Part shown: in pieces, positions 16,063 to 24,781 of the stretch
Layout of the letters: each line of letters opens with the position of its first letter
Numbering within the stretch: position 1 is the stretch's first letter
Source of the DNA: JAWKXU01 sp020446465
Lineage (GTDB): Bacteria; Pseudomonadota; Alphaproteobacteria; Sphingomonadales; Sphingomonadaceae
Reading direction: 5' to 3'
NCBI GenBank assembly: GCA_041396845.1
Contig: JAWKXU010000001.1
Location: forward strand, 124,001-188,000
Length of the DNA: 64,000 bases
Made by a program: the position numbers and the translations under genes
The notes under the pieces: model-generated
Databases searched by the model: none
What the model saw: the letters and a program-made list of their open reading frames with translations, nothing else
Told to the model about the DNA's origin: nothing

Positions 16063-17968
16063 TGAGGTTCTGGCTCCACCAAATTGAGAACATGGCGATA
16101 GCGTAAAGAATACGCCCGTGATTGGCTAATCCGGCAGCATGTTCGGTAAACAGCCGGTCCACAGCGTCAGAACGCAGATAGCCACTTTTCGAGGCACCGC
16201 TTCCCGCCCATGCCTCACGGGCGAAAGCGGCAAAATCACCGCTGAACCATTCCGCAAAAGGCAGTTGAAAGCCGATCTTGCGATTGGGGATCGCGCCTTC
16301 GGGAAACCACGGAGCAACCGCCTTCCTGAGCGCCCATTTGCCGGTCTTTCCTCTCAACTTCATTTCGCGCGGCATCGTAAGCGACCAGTCGACAAACTTG
16401 TGTGACAGGAATGGAACGCGCGCTTCGAGTGAATGCGCCATTGAACCGCGATCTGTGCGATTGAGCAGCGAGCTGGGCATATGCACCGTGATGTCCGCCA
16501 GCATGAACTGGTCAAGCGGGTGCATGGACGCCGCGCTATCCCAGCCGAAGTATTCCGCTTCAAGATCGGCGAATGGATGATCGCTTTCCTGGCTTGCCCG
16601 AAACTCCGGATTATAGAGTGCTTCACGAACCCAGGGCGTTGATATCTGGGTGCCCTGGAAAAACCTTTGAAAATTACTTTCCAGACCAGCCGACTGACGA
16701 AAACGACGAGCGGACTGGCGCAGGTAATTGATACGCTGTGATCCTGAAGGCAGGTGGTCAAGCATCGCGGCCAGCGGATCGATCAATCTCAACCACGGTT
16801 GCATCCGCGCAGCAGCAAGCGCGGTACGCTGGCGCTTGTATCCGGCAAAAATCTCGTCCGAACCTTCGCCAGCCAAGACCACTTTGACGTGTTCAGCCGC
16901 CAGTTTCGACAAATGCCAGACCGGCACTGCGGCGGTGGCGGCGCACGGCTCATCATGGCTGGCCTGAACAGCGTCAAGCATGACGCCTGCGTCCTGAGGT
17001 TCCAGCGGAAGCACGATGTGTTCGCAGCCCAGATGTTTGGCTATGTCTGCGGCGATCTTGCTTTCATCGACTGATGTGCCTGGAAAACTCATCGTGAACG
17101 CCTTGACCGGCCCTCTGGCATGGTGAGCCATTGCGGCCGCAACCGCACATGAATCCACTCCACCTGAAAGAAACACGCCCACTGGCACATCCGCCAACAT
17201 GTGGCGTTCAACCGTGGCGGAAAATTGTTCGCGCGTCTGTTCGATCCACTCTGCCTCGCTCCGGCCTGTTGCAGGTGCGAAGCATGGGAACCAGAAGCGC
17301 CGTATTTCCGGATCACCTTCTTGTCCGATGTGCAGCACATGGCCCGGCTCAAGCTGCATCACCTCATTCCAGATCGTGCGAGGCTTCTGAACATGGCCAA
17401 ACATGAAAAAATCATGGACTGCCCGGTCACGCAAAGTGAATGTCAGTCCATCGTTGTCTTTATCGCTCAATGCACGGATTGCCCGGATTTCCGAACCCCA
17501 GGCGATGCCGCCGTTCTGCCGGGTGAAGTAGAGCGGCTTTATCCCCAAGGGGTCACGCGCAAGAGTTAACCGCCGCGCATGTGCATCCCAGATGGCTACA
17601 CCGTACATTCCCTCCAACTTTAGCCAGGCATCATCCCCCCAATGGACAAATGCGGCCAGCAATGTCTCTGTGTCGGAATGTGTGCGAAACTGCCAGCCGC
17701 GCTCTGCCAGCGGACGTCGCAGTTCCTGGTGATTGTAAATCTCACCGTTAAAAGTAATGGCAAAACGACCATCAGGCGAAAAGATAGGCTGATGACCGCC
17801 CTCCAGGTCAATAATTGCCAACCGCCTCATGCCCATGCCGATATCGCCATCGACATGGACGCCCCAATCGTCCGGGCCACGATGTATTATTGTGTCGCAG
17901 GCCCGCGCAATACGATCAGCAGAGACCGGCTGTCCGCCGCGCTTGTACCATCCCGCGATTCCGCACAT
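16052..17968 (-). CDS. asnB: Asparagine synthase-like glutamine amidotransferase
   Basis: The 638-residue protein belongs to the AsnB family, transferring glutamine amide nitrogen to an activated carboxylate. Cys2 (MCGIAGWY) is the Ntn glutaminase nucleophile; GEIYNHQELR and the SDTETLL segment complete the class II amidotransferase domain. The synthetase domain from ~230 has the PP-loop LSGGVDSCAVAAAM and AGEGSDEIFAGY. AGGGAAG-like purine sequence precedes the ATG. Pairing with a GMC oxidoreductase suggests a dedicated biosynthetic amidation (as in exopolysaccharide/exosortase loci) rather than housekeeping asparagine synthesis; this is inference. Confidence 0.85.
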   Translation of the reverse strand: MCGIAGWYKRGGQPVSADRIARACDTIIHRGPDDWGVHVDGDIGMGMRRLAIIDLEGGHQPIFSPDGRFAITFNGEIYNHQELRRPLAERGWQFRTHSDTETLLAAFVHWGDDAWLKLEGMYGVAIWDAHARRLTLARDPLGIKPLYFTRQNGGIAWGSEIRAIRALSDKDNDGLTFTLRDRAVHDFFMFGHVQKPRTIWNEVMQLEPGHVLHIGQEGDPEIRRFWFPCFAPATGRSEAEWIEQTREQFSATVERHMLADVPVGVFLSGGVDSCAVAAAMAHHARGPVKAFTMSFPGTSVDESKIAADIAKHLGCEHIVLPLEPQDAGVMLDAVQASHDEPCAATAAVPVWHLSKLAAEHVKVVLAGEGSDEIFAGYKRQRTALAAARMQPWLRLIDPLAAMLDHLPSGSQRINYLRQSARRFRQSAGLESNFQRFFQGTQISTPWVREALYNPEFRASQESDHPFADLEAEYFGWDSAASMHPLDQFMLADITVHMPSSLLNRTDRGSMAHSLEARVPFLSHKFVDWSLTMPREMKLRGKTGKWALRKAVAPWFPEGAIPNRKIGFQLPFAEWFSGDFAAFAREAWAGSGASKSGYLRSDAVDRLFTEHAAGLANHGRILYAIAMFSIWWSQNLNAR

Positions 17969-18104
17969 GTAACTTCCCTAGATGGCCAGGAAATGTCCGT
18001 CCAGACTTTGACGCTATCAAATGGCCTTGCGACTAGCGAAGACTCTCCCGCTGACGAGAGATTGATGCTTTATCCCGTGGCTTAAACTGGAAAGGCGAGG
18101 TTGA

Positions 18105-18371
18105 TTAATCGTCCCGCCTGGTTGTGGTCCCGCTTACCTCGTCATCATGGCCGCTTTTGTCGCTGAAGAAGGAAAGGGAGAATAATCCGCTGCCAAGAAG
18201 GACCGAAAAAAACACGCCCAATATCGTGGCAATTACAGCATGGGTGCTCAACGAATCCATGGCCTGAAGGTAAAACAGCGCGGCGATCACCATCAGAACA
18301 CCGGCTAAAGCGATCCACTTCACCATGCGCCAGAACTCTCGAACGGCCTTCTGTTTGTTCTTCATTTCCAT
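18105..18371 (-). CDS. Small two-helix inner-membrane protein
   Basis: A protein of about 88 residues with two membrane helices (WIALAGVLMVIAALFYLQAM and AVIATILGVFFSVLLGSGLF) and a charged C-tail (DKSGHDDEVSG). I recognise it only as a conserved sphingomonad-type hypothetical. Starts at 18371 or 18365 (MEMKNKQ) are likelier than the upstream 18467, which would extend into the hairpin region. It precedes the amidotransferase gene by 137 bp on the same strand. Confidence 0.6.
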   Translation of the reverse strand: MEMKNKQKAVREFWRMVKWIALAGVLMVIAALFYLQAMDSLSTHAVIATILGVFFSVLLGSGLFSLSFFSDKSGHDDEVSGTTTRRDD

Positions 18372-18468
18372 CAGGCAGACACCATACACGCCAAGACCCA
18401 TCCAGCCAAAAGATATATATTGGATGCATGTAAAATGCACTTCTTTTTTGTTTGCAGGGTTTGCCACA

Positions 18469-18497
18469 CAAAAATAAGGCCCCGCAAAAGCGAGGCC
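18469..18497 (-). terminator. Terminator-like hairpin, minus strand
   Basis: On the minus strand GGCCTCGC-TTTT-GCGGGGCC (one T-G pair) is followed by TTATTTTTGT. It would end a minus-strand transcript from the 18.5-18.85 kb stretch, where I find no convincing gene; the original gene was probably lost when the IS3-family element at 18853 entered. Confidence 0.55.
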
Positions 18498-18884
18498 CTG
18501 AGTGCTGCGGACCTGTTCTCAAGAGAATCGGCCCTGCGGTCGCAAATCTGGCTTAGGGCATTAGGGACAAAAGGGACACCGGCAGATTGCCTGCATCTCG
18601 CATTGGCACAGGCGGGCGTGGAATTATGAAGATTACGCTGGCTTTCCATACTCGATCAGCGGGCAAGACCATTTTGTATGCTTAAAAGCTCAGATATTTG
18701 CGACCTGGTATGTCACCTGGATTCGTAGTCCAACAAATATCAAAAATAACACAGATGATTGTTATTGCATGAAAAGTCAAAGACCCTCATGTATGAGCAA
18801 TGCCACACCCATTTTCACAAAATTGCGGCTATTGCGGCAAGTTGACGGAACCTGACGTGACCCCCAGCTTTCCCCCAGCTGGGA

Positions 18885-19752
18885 TTAGAGCCGGGCGGTT
18901 GTTTTGCGCATAAGCGCGGTTGAAGCAATGGGCTGCGTAGCGGAGCCCGTAGGGCGTAGCGAAGCAGGCCATTGCTTATCCAGTTCAGCGGCGAACGCCG
19001 CCGGTGTTGCGTAACCGAGAGACGAGTGTGGTCGCTCCCGATTGTAGATCTTCGACCCAGGCCGCGATCTCGACACGGGCATGGGCCATGCTCAAGAACA
19101 GCGTCTCGTTGAGCAGTTCGTCGCGCATGCGGCCATTGAAGCTCTCGACATAGCCATTCTGCATCGGCCTTCCGGGCGCGATGTAATGCCACTCCACGCC
19201 GACCTCGCCGCACCATGCCAGCACAGCGTTGCTGGTGAGCTCGGTGCCATTGTCGCTGACGATCATGCCTGGCTTGCCGCGCTGTTCGATCAGTGCGGTC
19301 AGCTCGCGAACGACACGGCGACCAGAGATCGAGGTGTCCGGCACCGCTGCCAGGCACTCCCGGGTCACGTCATCGACCACGTTGAGCACCCGGAACCGTC
19401 TTCCCGAAGCCATCTGGTCGTGAACAAAGTCCAGGCTCCAGCGCTGGTTCGGCAGCGCCAGAACCGGAGCAGGTGCCCTTGTGCCAACAGCACGCCTGCG
19501 GCTTCGTCGTCGCCTTACTGCCAGCCCTTCTTCCTTGTAGAGCCTCTGGGTCTTCTTGCGGTTGATCATGATCCCCTCCCGGCGCAGCAGGATATGCAGA
19601 CGGCGATAGCCGAACCAGCGACGCTGGTTGGCCAGCTCGCGCAGCTTCTCGCGAAGCTCGGCATCATCGTCCCGGGTGGAACGGTAACGCACGCTTTTGC
19701 GATCAGCATCGATAACACGGCACGCCCGCCGCTCGCTCATCCCGTGGCACAC
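18885..19752 (-). pseudogene. IS3-family OrfB transposase, frameshifted near its end
   Basis: The DDE integrase core is readable: RWSLDFVHDQMASGRRF (first Asp), IVSDNGTELTS (second Asp), NGYVESFNGRMRDELLNE (Glu). After EIAAWVED the frame is lost at GATCTAC near 19050; one extra base separates it from the expected YNRERPHSSLGYATPAAF, which continues in another frame to 18885. The N-terminal coding SAAVAHLQVCHGMSERRA begins upstream of 19752 in the orfB frame, while LTPAAQR is in the orfA frame, so a second indel near 19785 is likely. Confidence 0.8.
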
Positions 19753-20074
19753 CTGGAGATGAGCAACAGCTGCGCTGCGCGGCGGGCGTCAGGGAACTTT
19801 TTGCCAGAAGATCCTTCAGAGCAGCCTTGTCCAGCATCGCATCGGCCAGCAGCCGCTTGAGCTTGGCGTTCTCGCTCTCGAGCTCCTTCAGTCGGCGGGC
19901 ATCGGACACTTCCATCCCGCCATACTTCGACTTCCAGTTGTAGATCGTCGCTTCAGATACACCGTGCCGACGGGCCAGGTCAGCGGTCTTGGCTCCCGCC
20001 TCCGCTTCCTTCAGCACCCCGATAATCTGCTCTTCTGAAAACCTCGTACGCTTCATCGTCTGTCCTTCCTTCAA
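19703..20074 (-). CDS. IS3-family OrfA (IS407-like)
   Basis: OrfA supplies the helix-turn-helix that binds the IS ends: KRTRFSEEQIIGVLKEAEAG, then ADLARRHGVSEATIYNWKSKYG, followed by the leucine-zipper-like coiled coil RLKELESENAKLKRLLAD. The reading runs about 30 codons past the usual end after LLAK, into DNA that should code for the start of OrfB, consistent with an indel at the orfA/orfB junction. Confidence 0.8.
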   Translation of the reverse strand: MKEGQTMKRTRFSEEQIIGVLKEAEAGAKTADLARRHGVSEATIYNWKSKYGGMEVSDARRLKELESENAKLKRLLADAMLDKAALKDLLAKSSLTPAAQRSCCSSPGVPRDERAAGVPCYRC

Positions 20075-20120
20075 GGCCAGACTCTAATCGCTCGTGGAGG
20101 AAAATCAGGGGGTCACGTCA

Positions 20121-20500
20121 GACCGCACACGCACTGTTCTACATATTTACGAGATTTAATCAATAGACATTCCATTGAGTCTCAATTGTCGATTACGCGA
20201 CTGATGCGCTGAGTGGGAGATGATCGACGTGCAAGGGCAAGTTCCTGATACCGATCTGCTAGTCGCAACTGCAGTGGTCGTCCGACCCACACTTTTGCGC
20301 GGCAATCAGTCAAACTACCGAAAGCGGTCAAAAATTTGCAGCTCGACTTAGTCCGTCAGCTTGAAAGTGTCGGCGCAACTCGCCGCTCGTAAACCGCGGA
20401 AGCTCGTAGCGGTTGCGATGGCCAACAAGATGGCCCGAACGAACTAGGCAATAATGACCAAGAAGGAAGATTATCGAGGTCCAGCGCTGGCTGCGGATAC
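20121..20500. other. Non-coding stretch, no gene seen
   Basis: About 380 bp between the IS3-family element and the split hydrolase gene. No open frame with family similarity, no tRNA and no clear hairpin terminator is visible. It may carry the hydrolase promoter or be decayed coding DNA. Confidence 0.4.
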
Positions 20501-21071
20501 ATGATGCAACATCAATCAGTCAGTCCTGTCACGGTCGTCTTTGGATATCCGGGCGGCGGGTTTCGCCGGGAGTATTTCGATATCTGGGTGAAGCCCGATT
20601 ACAGTCAGGCTCGTTTCATGACCGACAGAGGCTTCGTCTTCGTCGCCAGCGACCACCCGGGCCTTGGTGGCAGTTCTCCGATCGAGTTATCGGGACTAGG
20701 CGGCGTGGACAAATTCCGTGCGAGCCACGGTTCGTGCCCATTCGGGCGCTGACAAGGCGCGAAGCCGCAGGAAGAGCGGGCCTCTTTCCAGGCGGAGCAA
20801 CGCTGTCAGCGCCCGAATGAGCCGAACCCACCTGTGGGCCGGGGCCAAAAACGCCATTTCAGCGTCGTTCGTCCTCGAATATGCCAGCATGTCCTTCGTT
20901 CTCACTTCTCGAACTGACGTTTTTGGCCTCCGGCCGTGACCGCACGGAATTTGTCCACGCCGCCTAACACCCGAGAACATGGCGGCAGCCAATCATTGCG
21001 CCACTCAGGCGGTTCTGGAGCGCCTGACGGAAGGCACCGCTGCGCCGGGGGTTCACCCCAGTACCCAGGTC
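20501..21071 (+). pseudogene. Alpha/beta-hydrolase-like gene split by a MITE and truncated
   Basis: The N-terminal part (TVVFGYPGGGF, FDIWVKPDYSQARFMTDRGF, VFVASDHPGLGGSSPIELSG) resembles the start of alpha/beta hydrolases with an HxG-like oxyanion region. It is interrupted at 20698 by a 266-bp element. Removing the element plus one TA joins SGL directly to TPENMAAANHCATQAVLERL in frame, which is the expected continuation (helix before the nucleophile region). Family similarity ends again near 21071, before the catalytic GxSxG serine, so the gene would be dead even without the MITE. Confidence 0.7.
20699..20964. mobile_element. 266-bp MITE with 24-bp perfect terminal inverted repeats
   Basis: Both ends carry the same 24-bp sequence in inverted orientation (GGCGGCGTGGACAAATTCCG plus TGCG at 20699-20722; its complement at 20941-20964). 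The element is flanked by TA on both sides (20697-20698 and 20965-20966), the target duplication of IS630/Tc1-type transposition. An inner perfect inverted repeat (CATTCGGGCGCTGACA near 20739 and its complement near 20806) would fold into a second hairpin. No transposase is encoded, so it would move only with a partner enzyme. Confidence 0.85.
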
Positions 21072-21083
21072 GCAAGACGGATC

Positions 21084-21184
21084 GATGCCGTGGCGTTCCG
21101 CCACGAGCGGATTGCATACCTGCCGATCGACGAGATCAAACCCTATCCCGGCAATGCCCGGACGCACGACGAACACCAGATCAC
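21084..21184 (+). pseudogene. ParB-like N-terminal domain fragment
   Basis: The frame downstream of the hydrolase remnant reads RHERIAYLPIDEIKPYPGNA followed by RTHDEHQI, which matches the first strand-helix unit of ParB/Spo0J-type nuclease domains found in phage and island DNA-modification proteins. Similarity stops abruptly at 21184, so only about 30 codons remain, fused by chance to the hydrolase frame. Confidence 0.55.
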
Positions 21185-21416
21185 GGTGCTGATGGCATCT
21201 GCGCCGCGGATCGAGACTCTCCTGCCTGAGCATCTCAACGAAATGGCCGGAGCTATTGAGCATGCGATCCGCCGCTTTCATGAACTTCGCAGCGAGTGGT
21301 GACTTCGAGAAAAGCTCGGTCTCGACTTCTATCGCCAGCCAAGCATGTGTGTCCGACATGGATAGAGGACAGGAAGAGCGCGAGATCACGGACCGGACCT
21401 GATCGGGCATCTGGTT

Positions 21417-21602
21417 TTGCAGGCCAGCGCCCTGATCGAGGACATCTCGGTCGACATGGCCACGGCCCTGCCCACCGACGCAATGCTCCGCGCCCAGCGG
21501 CTCCAGTCGTACCTTCAGGTCACCGAAGACGCATCTTCGCTGCTGCGGGCGACGCTCACGATCGACGCCAGGAGCGATGGCGATGCCCAATCGGCTGATT
21601 GA
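21417..21602 (+). CDS. Small hypothetical protein upstream of recombinase cassette 1
   Basis: An open frame of about 60 residues (QASALIEDISVDMATALPTD and LQSYLQVTEDASSLLRATLT) predicted as all-helical. The frame is open upstream to 21366 but has no ATG; TTG at 21417 is a possible start, so it may also be the tail of a truncated gene. It precedes the DUF3489 gene by 180 bp. A small helical gene also lies beside cassette 2 (51378-51578); the two look loosely alike. Confidence 0.35.
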   Translation: MQASALIEDISVDMATALPTDAMLRAQRLQSYLQVTEDASSLLRATLTIDARSDGDAQSAD

Positions 21603-21782
21603 GTGAATTTTTTCACCTTCCTTGCACATTCCATTGGACTTCGTTCACGTTCCAAGCATTGGTCTCATCACCGGATCGCACACCGTCACGGTGATCGCCG
21701 CCCCGTCCCATCGCGATGGTCGGGGCCTGAACTGGTGGGAACGGCGCTCATGTCGTCACCCTTCCAATACAGGAGATTACCC

Positions 21783-22367
21783 ATGACCAAAACCATCCGG
21801 TTGACCGGCCAACAACGTACCCTGCTCGCTGAGGCCGCAAAACATCCCGAAGGCAAGCTACGGTCATCGACGCACCCGGTACCGGTGACCGAGGAACCTA
21901 CCCGCAAGGCCATTGCTTCGCTGCTGCGACGCAACCTGCTCGTCGAGACCGAGGTCAAGGCTGATGAACCCCACTGGCGCAGCGTCGATGACGTTCACTA
22001 CGGCCTCGCCATCACCGACAAGGGCCGCGAGACCATTGGATTCGAGACCTTCCATGACTTCCAGGATAACACGCCAGAAGAACTGGATGCGCCCTCCCCG
22101 CCGGTGCATCCGCGCAAGCCTCGCGCCGCCACAAGCACGCTGGCGAAGCAGATGCCGACGCCGACCACCAAGATCAGCATGGTCATCGCGCTGCTCAAGC
22201 GGGAACAGGGCGCGACGCTTGATGATCTGGGCGAGGCCACTGGCTGGCTGCCACACACAACCCGGGCGGCGATGACCGGGCTGAAGAAGAAGGACCACAA
22301 TCTCGCCAGCGACAAGATCGATGGCGTCCGGACCTACCGGATTGTCGATGCTGGCAGAGCATCATGA
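21783..22367 (+). CDS. DUF3489 protein of recombinase cassette 1
   Basis: The 194-residue protein is basic and probably binds DNA. The C-terminal ~75 residues (ISMVIALLKREQGATLDDLG, EATGWLPHTTRAAMTGLKKK, VRTYRIV) form the DUF3489 module, a winged-helix-like unit. The N-terminal ~100 residues (LTGQQRTLLAEAA..., ITDKGRETIGFE) look like a second degenerate winged helix, absent from the cassette 2 version. AGGAG lies 8 bases before the ATG at 21783. The stop overlaps the next gene (ATGA). Function is unproven; the constant placement in front of a serine recombinase suggests an accessory or regulatory factor. Confidence 0.8.
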   Translation: MTKTIRLTGQQRTLLAEAAKHPEGKLRSSTHPVPVTEEPTRKAIASLLRRNLLVETEVKADEPHWRSVDDVHYGLAITDKGRETIGFETFHDFQDNTPEELDAPSPPVHPRKPRAATSTLAKQMPTPTTKISMVIALLKREQGATLDDLGEATGWLPHTTRAAMTGLKKKDHNLASDKIDGVRTYRIVDAGRAS

Positions 22368-22816
22368 CGGTGGACGAACGCATCGAACGGCTGTCCGTGA
22401 TGACACCTGCCCAGAAGAAGGCCGAGTGGCGCAAGGTGTTTGGGACACCGGCTCCGCCGGCTTTCGGCATCGCATTAATAACCCGAGCCATCGCAGCACG
22501 GTATCAGGAACAGGTGCTCGGTGGCCTGACCAGGACCGAACTTCGCCAATTGGCGGTTCGGACCCGAACAGAGGAGCGCCGGCCACGCGGTGTCCGCGCA
22601 CCCAACGTCAAGCCCGGCACATGGCTTTCGCGGACATGGCATGGCGAGGTGCACGAAGTCGTCGTGCTCGAAAGCGGATACGAGTATCGTGGAAATCGCT
22701 ATCGCTCGCTGAGTGCCGTGGCGAAGCGGATCACTGGAGCCGCCTGGTCAGGCCCACGGTTCTTCGGCTTGCACAGCCCTCGTCTCGGATCGCTCGGGGT
22801 TACGACCAATGACTAG
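22364..22816 (+). CDS. DUF2924 protein of recombinase cassette 1
   Basis: The 150-residue protein shows the DUF2924 layout: an N-terminal helix (MTPAQKKAEWRKVFGTPAPP), ALITRAIAARYQEQVLGGLT, a basic linker, then a compact beta domain with KPGTWLSRTWHGEVHEVVVL, YEYRGNRYRSLSAVAKRITG and WSGPRFFGL. It overlaps DUF3489 by 4 bp and the recombinase by 8 bp, so the three genes are translationally coupled. The RYRSLSxxAxxITG motif is the most conserved piece in both cassettes. The family has no assigned biochemical role; a recombinase helper or directionality factor is a guess. Confidence 0.85.
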   Translation: MTVDERIERLSVMTPAQKKAEWRKVFGTPAPPAFGIALITRAIAARYQEQVLGGLTRTELRQLAVRTRTEERRPRGVRAPNVKPGTWLSRTWHGEVHEVVVLESGYEYRGNRYRSLSAVAKRITGAAWSGPRFFGLHSPRLGSLGVTTND

Positions 22817-24476
22817 CACTTCGACCAAACGGATGCGCTGCGCGGTCTATACCCGCAAATCGACAGAGGAAGGTCTCGACAAGGCGTTCAACAGTCTCGA
22901 TGCCCAGCGCGAAGCCTGTGCTGCCTATGTGATGAGCCAGCAGCACGAGGGCTGGACCCTGCTTCCCGATCTTTATGACGATGGCGGCTATTCGGGTGGC
23001 AGCATGGACCGCCCCGCCCTCCAGCAGCTACTGGCTGATGTGAAGGCCGGCAAAGTCGATGTCGTTGTCGTCTACAAGATCGACCGACTGACCCGCAGCC
23101 TTTCCGATTTTGCCAAGATCATCGATGTCCTTGATGCAGCCGAAGCCTCGTTTGTCAGCGTGACCCAGGCATTCTCGACTACGACATCGATGGGACGGCT
23201 GACGCTCAATGTCCTGCTCTCCTTCGCCCAGTTCGAGCGCGAAGTCATTGCCGAACGAATCCGGGACAAGGTTGCCGCCAGCAAGGCCAAGGGCATGTGG
23301 ATGGGCGGCGGTGTGCCGCTGGGTTACGAAGTCAAGGATCGCAAGCTGGTCATCGTGCCCGAGGAAGCCGCAAGGGTTCGGAACATCATGGAGCGATACC
23401 TCGCTGCCGATTCGATCCGCACCCTGGTCGATGAACTGCAGCGTGACGGCATCGTCACCAAACGCCGAACGTCGCGAAGCGGACGAACATCGGGTGGCGG
23501 GTCGTTCAAGCGCGGGGCACTCGCATGGCTACTCTCGAACCGGATCTATATTGGCAAGGTCGTGCACAAGGGTAAAGTCTACCGCGGTGAACACAAGGCC
23601 ATCGTCAGCAACGAACTGTTCGATGCCGTGCAAACCAGGCTTGCCGAACGCACGATGTCGAATGCTCCCATCCAGCGCAGGAAAATCTCGCTGCTGGCCG
23701 GCATGATCCGCGATGACGAGGATCGACCCATGTCACCGTGCCATACCCGCAATCATGGCCGGCGCTATTCCTACTATGCTTCCAGCATGAATGACGATGC
23801 TGCTGCCCCGGCTCTGCGTCTGCCGGCAGGGGAACTCGAGGCATCGGTTCGTACCGCCATCATGCGATGGTTGCAGGACAACGATCGGCTTCGCGAATTC
23901 GGAACCGGACTTGGCGCTGGAGAACTGGCGGCATTGTTCGCCTGCTGCTCAGCGCTAGCCGAGAGGATCAACACTGGATCGATTGCCGAAGTCCGCAGCG
24001 TGTTCCACCAGCTCAAGGTGGCTATATCGGTCAGTTCGAAAGATGCCCGTGCATCCTTCAGCACTTCGGCGCTCGGCGTCGCCGGGGAGATGGAAGGCAT
24101 CCCTGATCGCACCATCGAGCTGGTCATCCCGACCCATCAGGCCAGTTACGGTCACGAGCCCCGGCTGCGACTCGAACCGACCGGCAATGCATCGACCGAG
24201 AAGGATGAACGACTGGTCGAACTTCTCGCCCGGGCCTTCGCGGCTCGGGAGCAGTTGCTCCAGATGGACCAGTCAGAAACCGATGCGATGCCGATCGAAA
24301 AGCTCCGCCACACCCAGCGCGTCGCTCGCATCAGCTATCTCGATCCGACGATCGTCCGGTCAATTCTCAACGGCAACCAGCCGTCGCATCTTGGCGCCCG
24401 CGACCTGTGGCGCATGGGTGATATGCCCCTTGCCTGGGCCGAGCAGCGCAAGGCGCTGCACATTTCCACCAACTGA
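22809..24476 (+). CDS. Large serine recombinase of cassette 1, next to tRNA-Lys
   Basis: The 555-residue protein is a large serine integrase/resolvase. The catalytic Ser18 is in CAVYTRKSTEEGL; DRLTRSLSDFAKI and LLSFAQFEREVIAERIRDK complete the resolvase domain (1-150). A recombinase DNA-binding domain follows (RNIMERYLAADSIRTLVDEL, GALAWLLSNRIYIGKVVHKG), then a poor zinc-ribbon region, with weak cysteines, and a helical tail. The ATG at 22809 overlaps the DUF2924 end; the frame open further upstream lies inside that gene. The gene ends 188 bp from the 3' end of tRNA-Lys, which suggests the tRNA end is the integration site. Confidence 0.9.
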   Translation: MTSTSTKRMRCAVYTRKSTEEGLDKAFNSLDAQREACAAYVMSQQHEGWTLLPDLYDDGGYSGGSMDRPALQQLLADVKAGKVDVVVVYKIDRLTRSLSDFAKIIDVLDAAEASFVSVTQAFSTTTSMGRLTLNVLLSFAQFEREVIAERIRDKVAASKAKGMWMGGGVPLGYEVKDRKLVIVPEEAARVRNIMERYLAADSIRTLVDELQRDGIVTKRRTSRSGRTSGGGSFKRGALAWLLSNRIYIGKVVHKGKVYRGEHKAIVSNELFDAVQTRLAERTMSNAPIQRRKISLLAGMIRDDEDRPMSPCHTRNHGRRYSYYASSMNDDAAAPALRLPAGELEASVRTAIMRWLQDNDRLREFGTGLGAGELAALFACCSALAERINTGSIAEVRSVFHQLKVAISVSSKDARASFSTSALGVAGEMEGIPDRTIELVIPTHQASYGHEPRLRLEPTGNASTEKDERLVELLARAFAAREQLLQMDQSETDAMPIEKLRHTQRVARISYLDPTIVRSILNGNQPSHLGARDLWRMGDMPLAWAEQRKALHISTN

Positions 24477-24664
24477 TACCATCGCAACAGTGGGTCGCTT
24501 TTTTGGCCTCTGAGAACTTGCTCCAGAATCTCGCTCAAATGGGAGGTCAGTGCGTCTCTGTTTTGCCGATGCGACGATCGCGCGGGTGCAAACCCTCGGA
24601 AACTCGGGGAGATTTCCGGCAGCATGCCAGATGGTGCCAGACTGGCGGAAAACTGGTGACTGCG

Positions 24665-24740
24665 TGGTGAGCCCTGCTGGGTTCGAACCAGCGACCTACT
24701 GATTAAAAGTCAGTTGCTCTACCGACTGAGCTAAGGGCCC
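24665..24740 (-). tRNA. tRNA-Lys(UUU)
   Basis: On the minus strand GGGCCCT pairs with AGGGCTC (one G-U), the anticodon loop is CTTTTAA with anticodon TTT between CTGA/TCAG arms, and the T loop is GGTTCGAACC. The CCA end is encoded at 24665-24667. The gene's 3' end faces recombinase cassette 1. It is followed on the other side by folK on the same strand. Confidence 0.95.
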
Positions 24741-24781
24741 CACCACAGTTGCGAGCACGTCAAAAACGTTGCGCGCGCGGC

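Larger units (their letters stand above)
18853..20120 (-). mobile_element. IS3-family element (IS407-like group), damaged
   Basis: The element is bounded by perfect inverted ends TGACGTGACCCCC (18853) and GGGGGTCACGTCA (ending 20120). It carries orfA and orfB on the minus strand. A convincing 3-4 bp target duplication is not visible. OrfB has a frameshift before its end, so this copy is probably no longer self-mobile. Confidence 0.9.

Noticed and set aside
18498..18852. A gene between the terminator-like hairpin and the IS3-family element
   Set aside because: Frames on both strands are short and show no family features; only the hairpin is supported.
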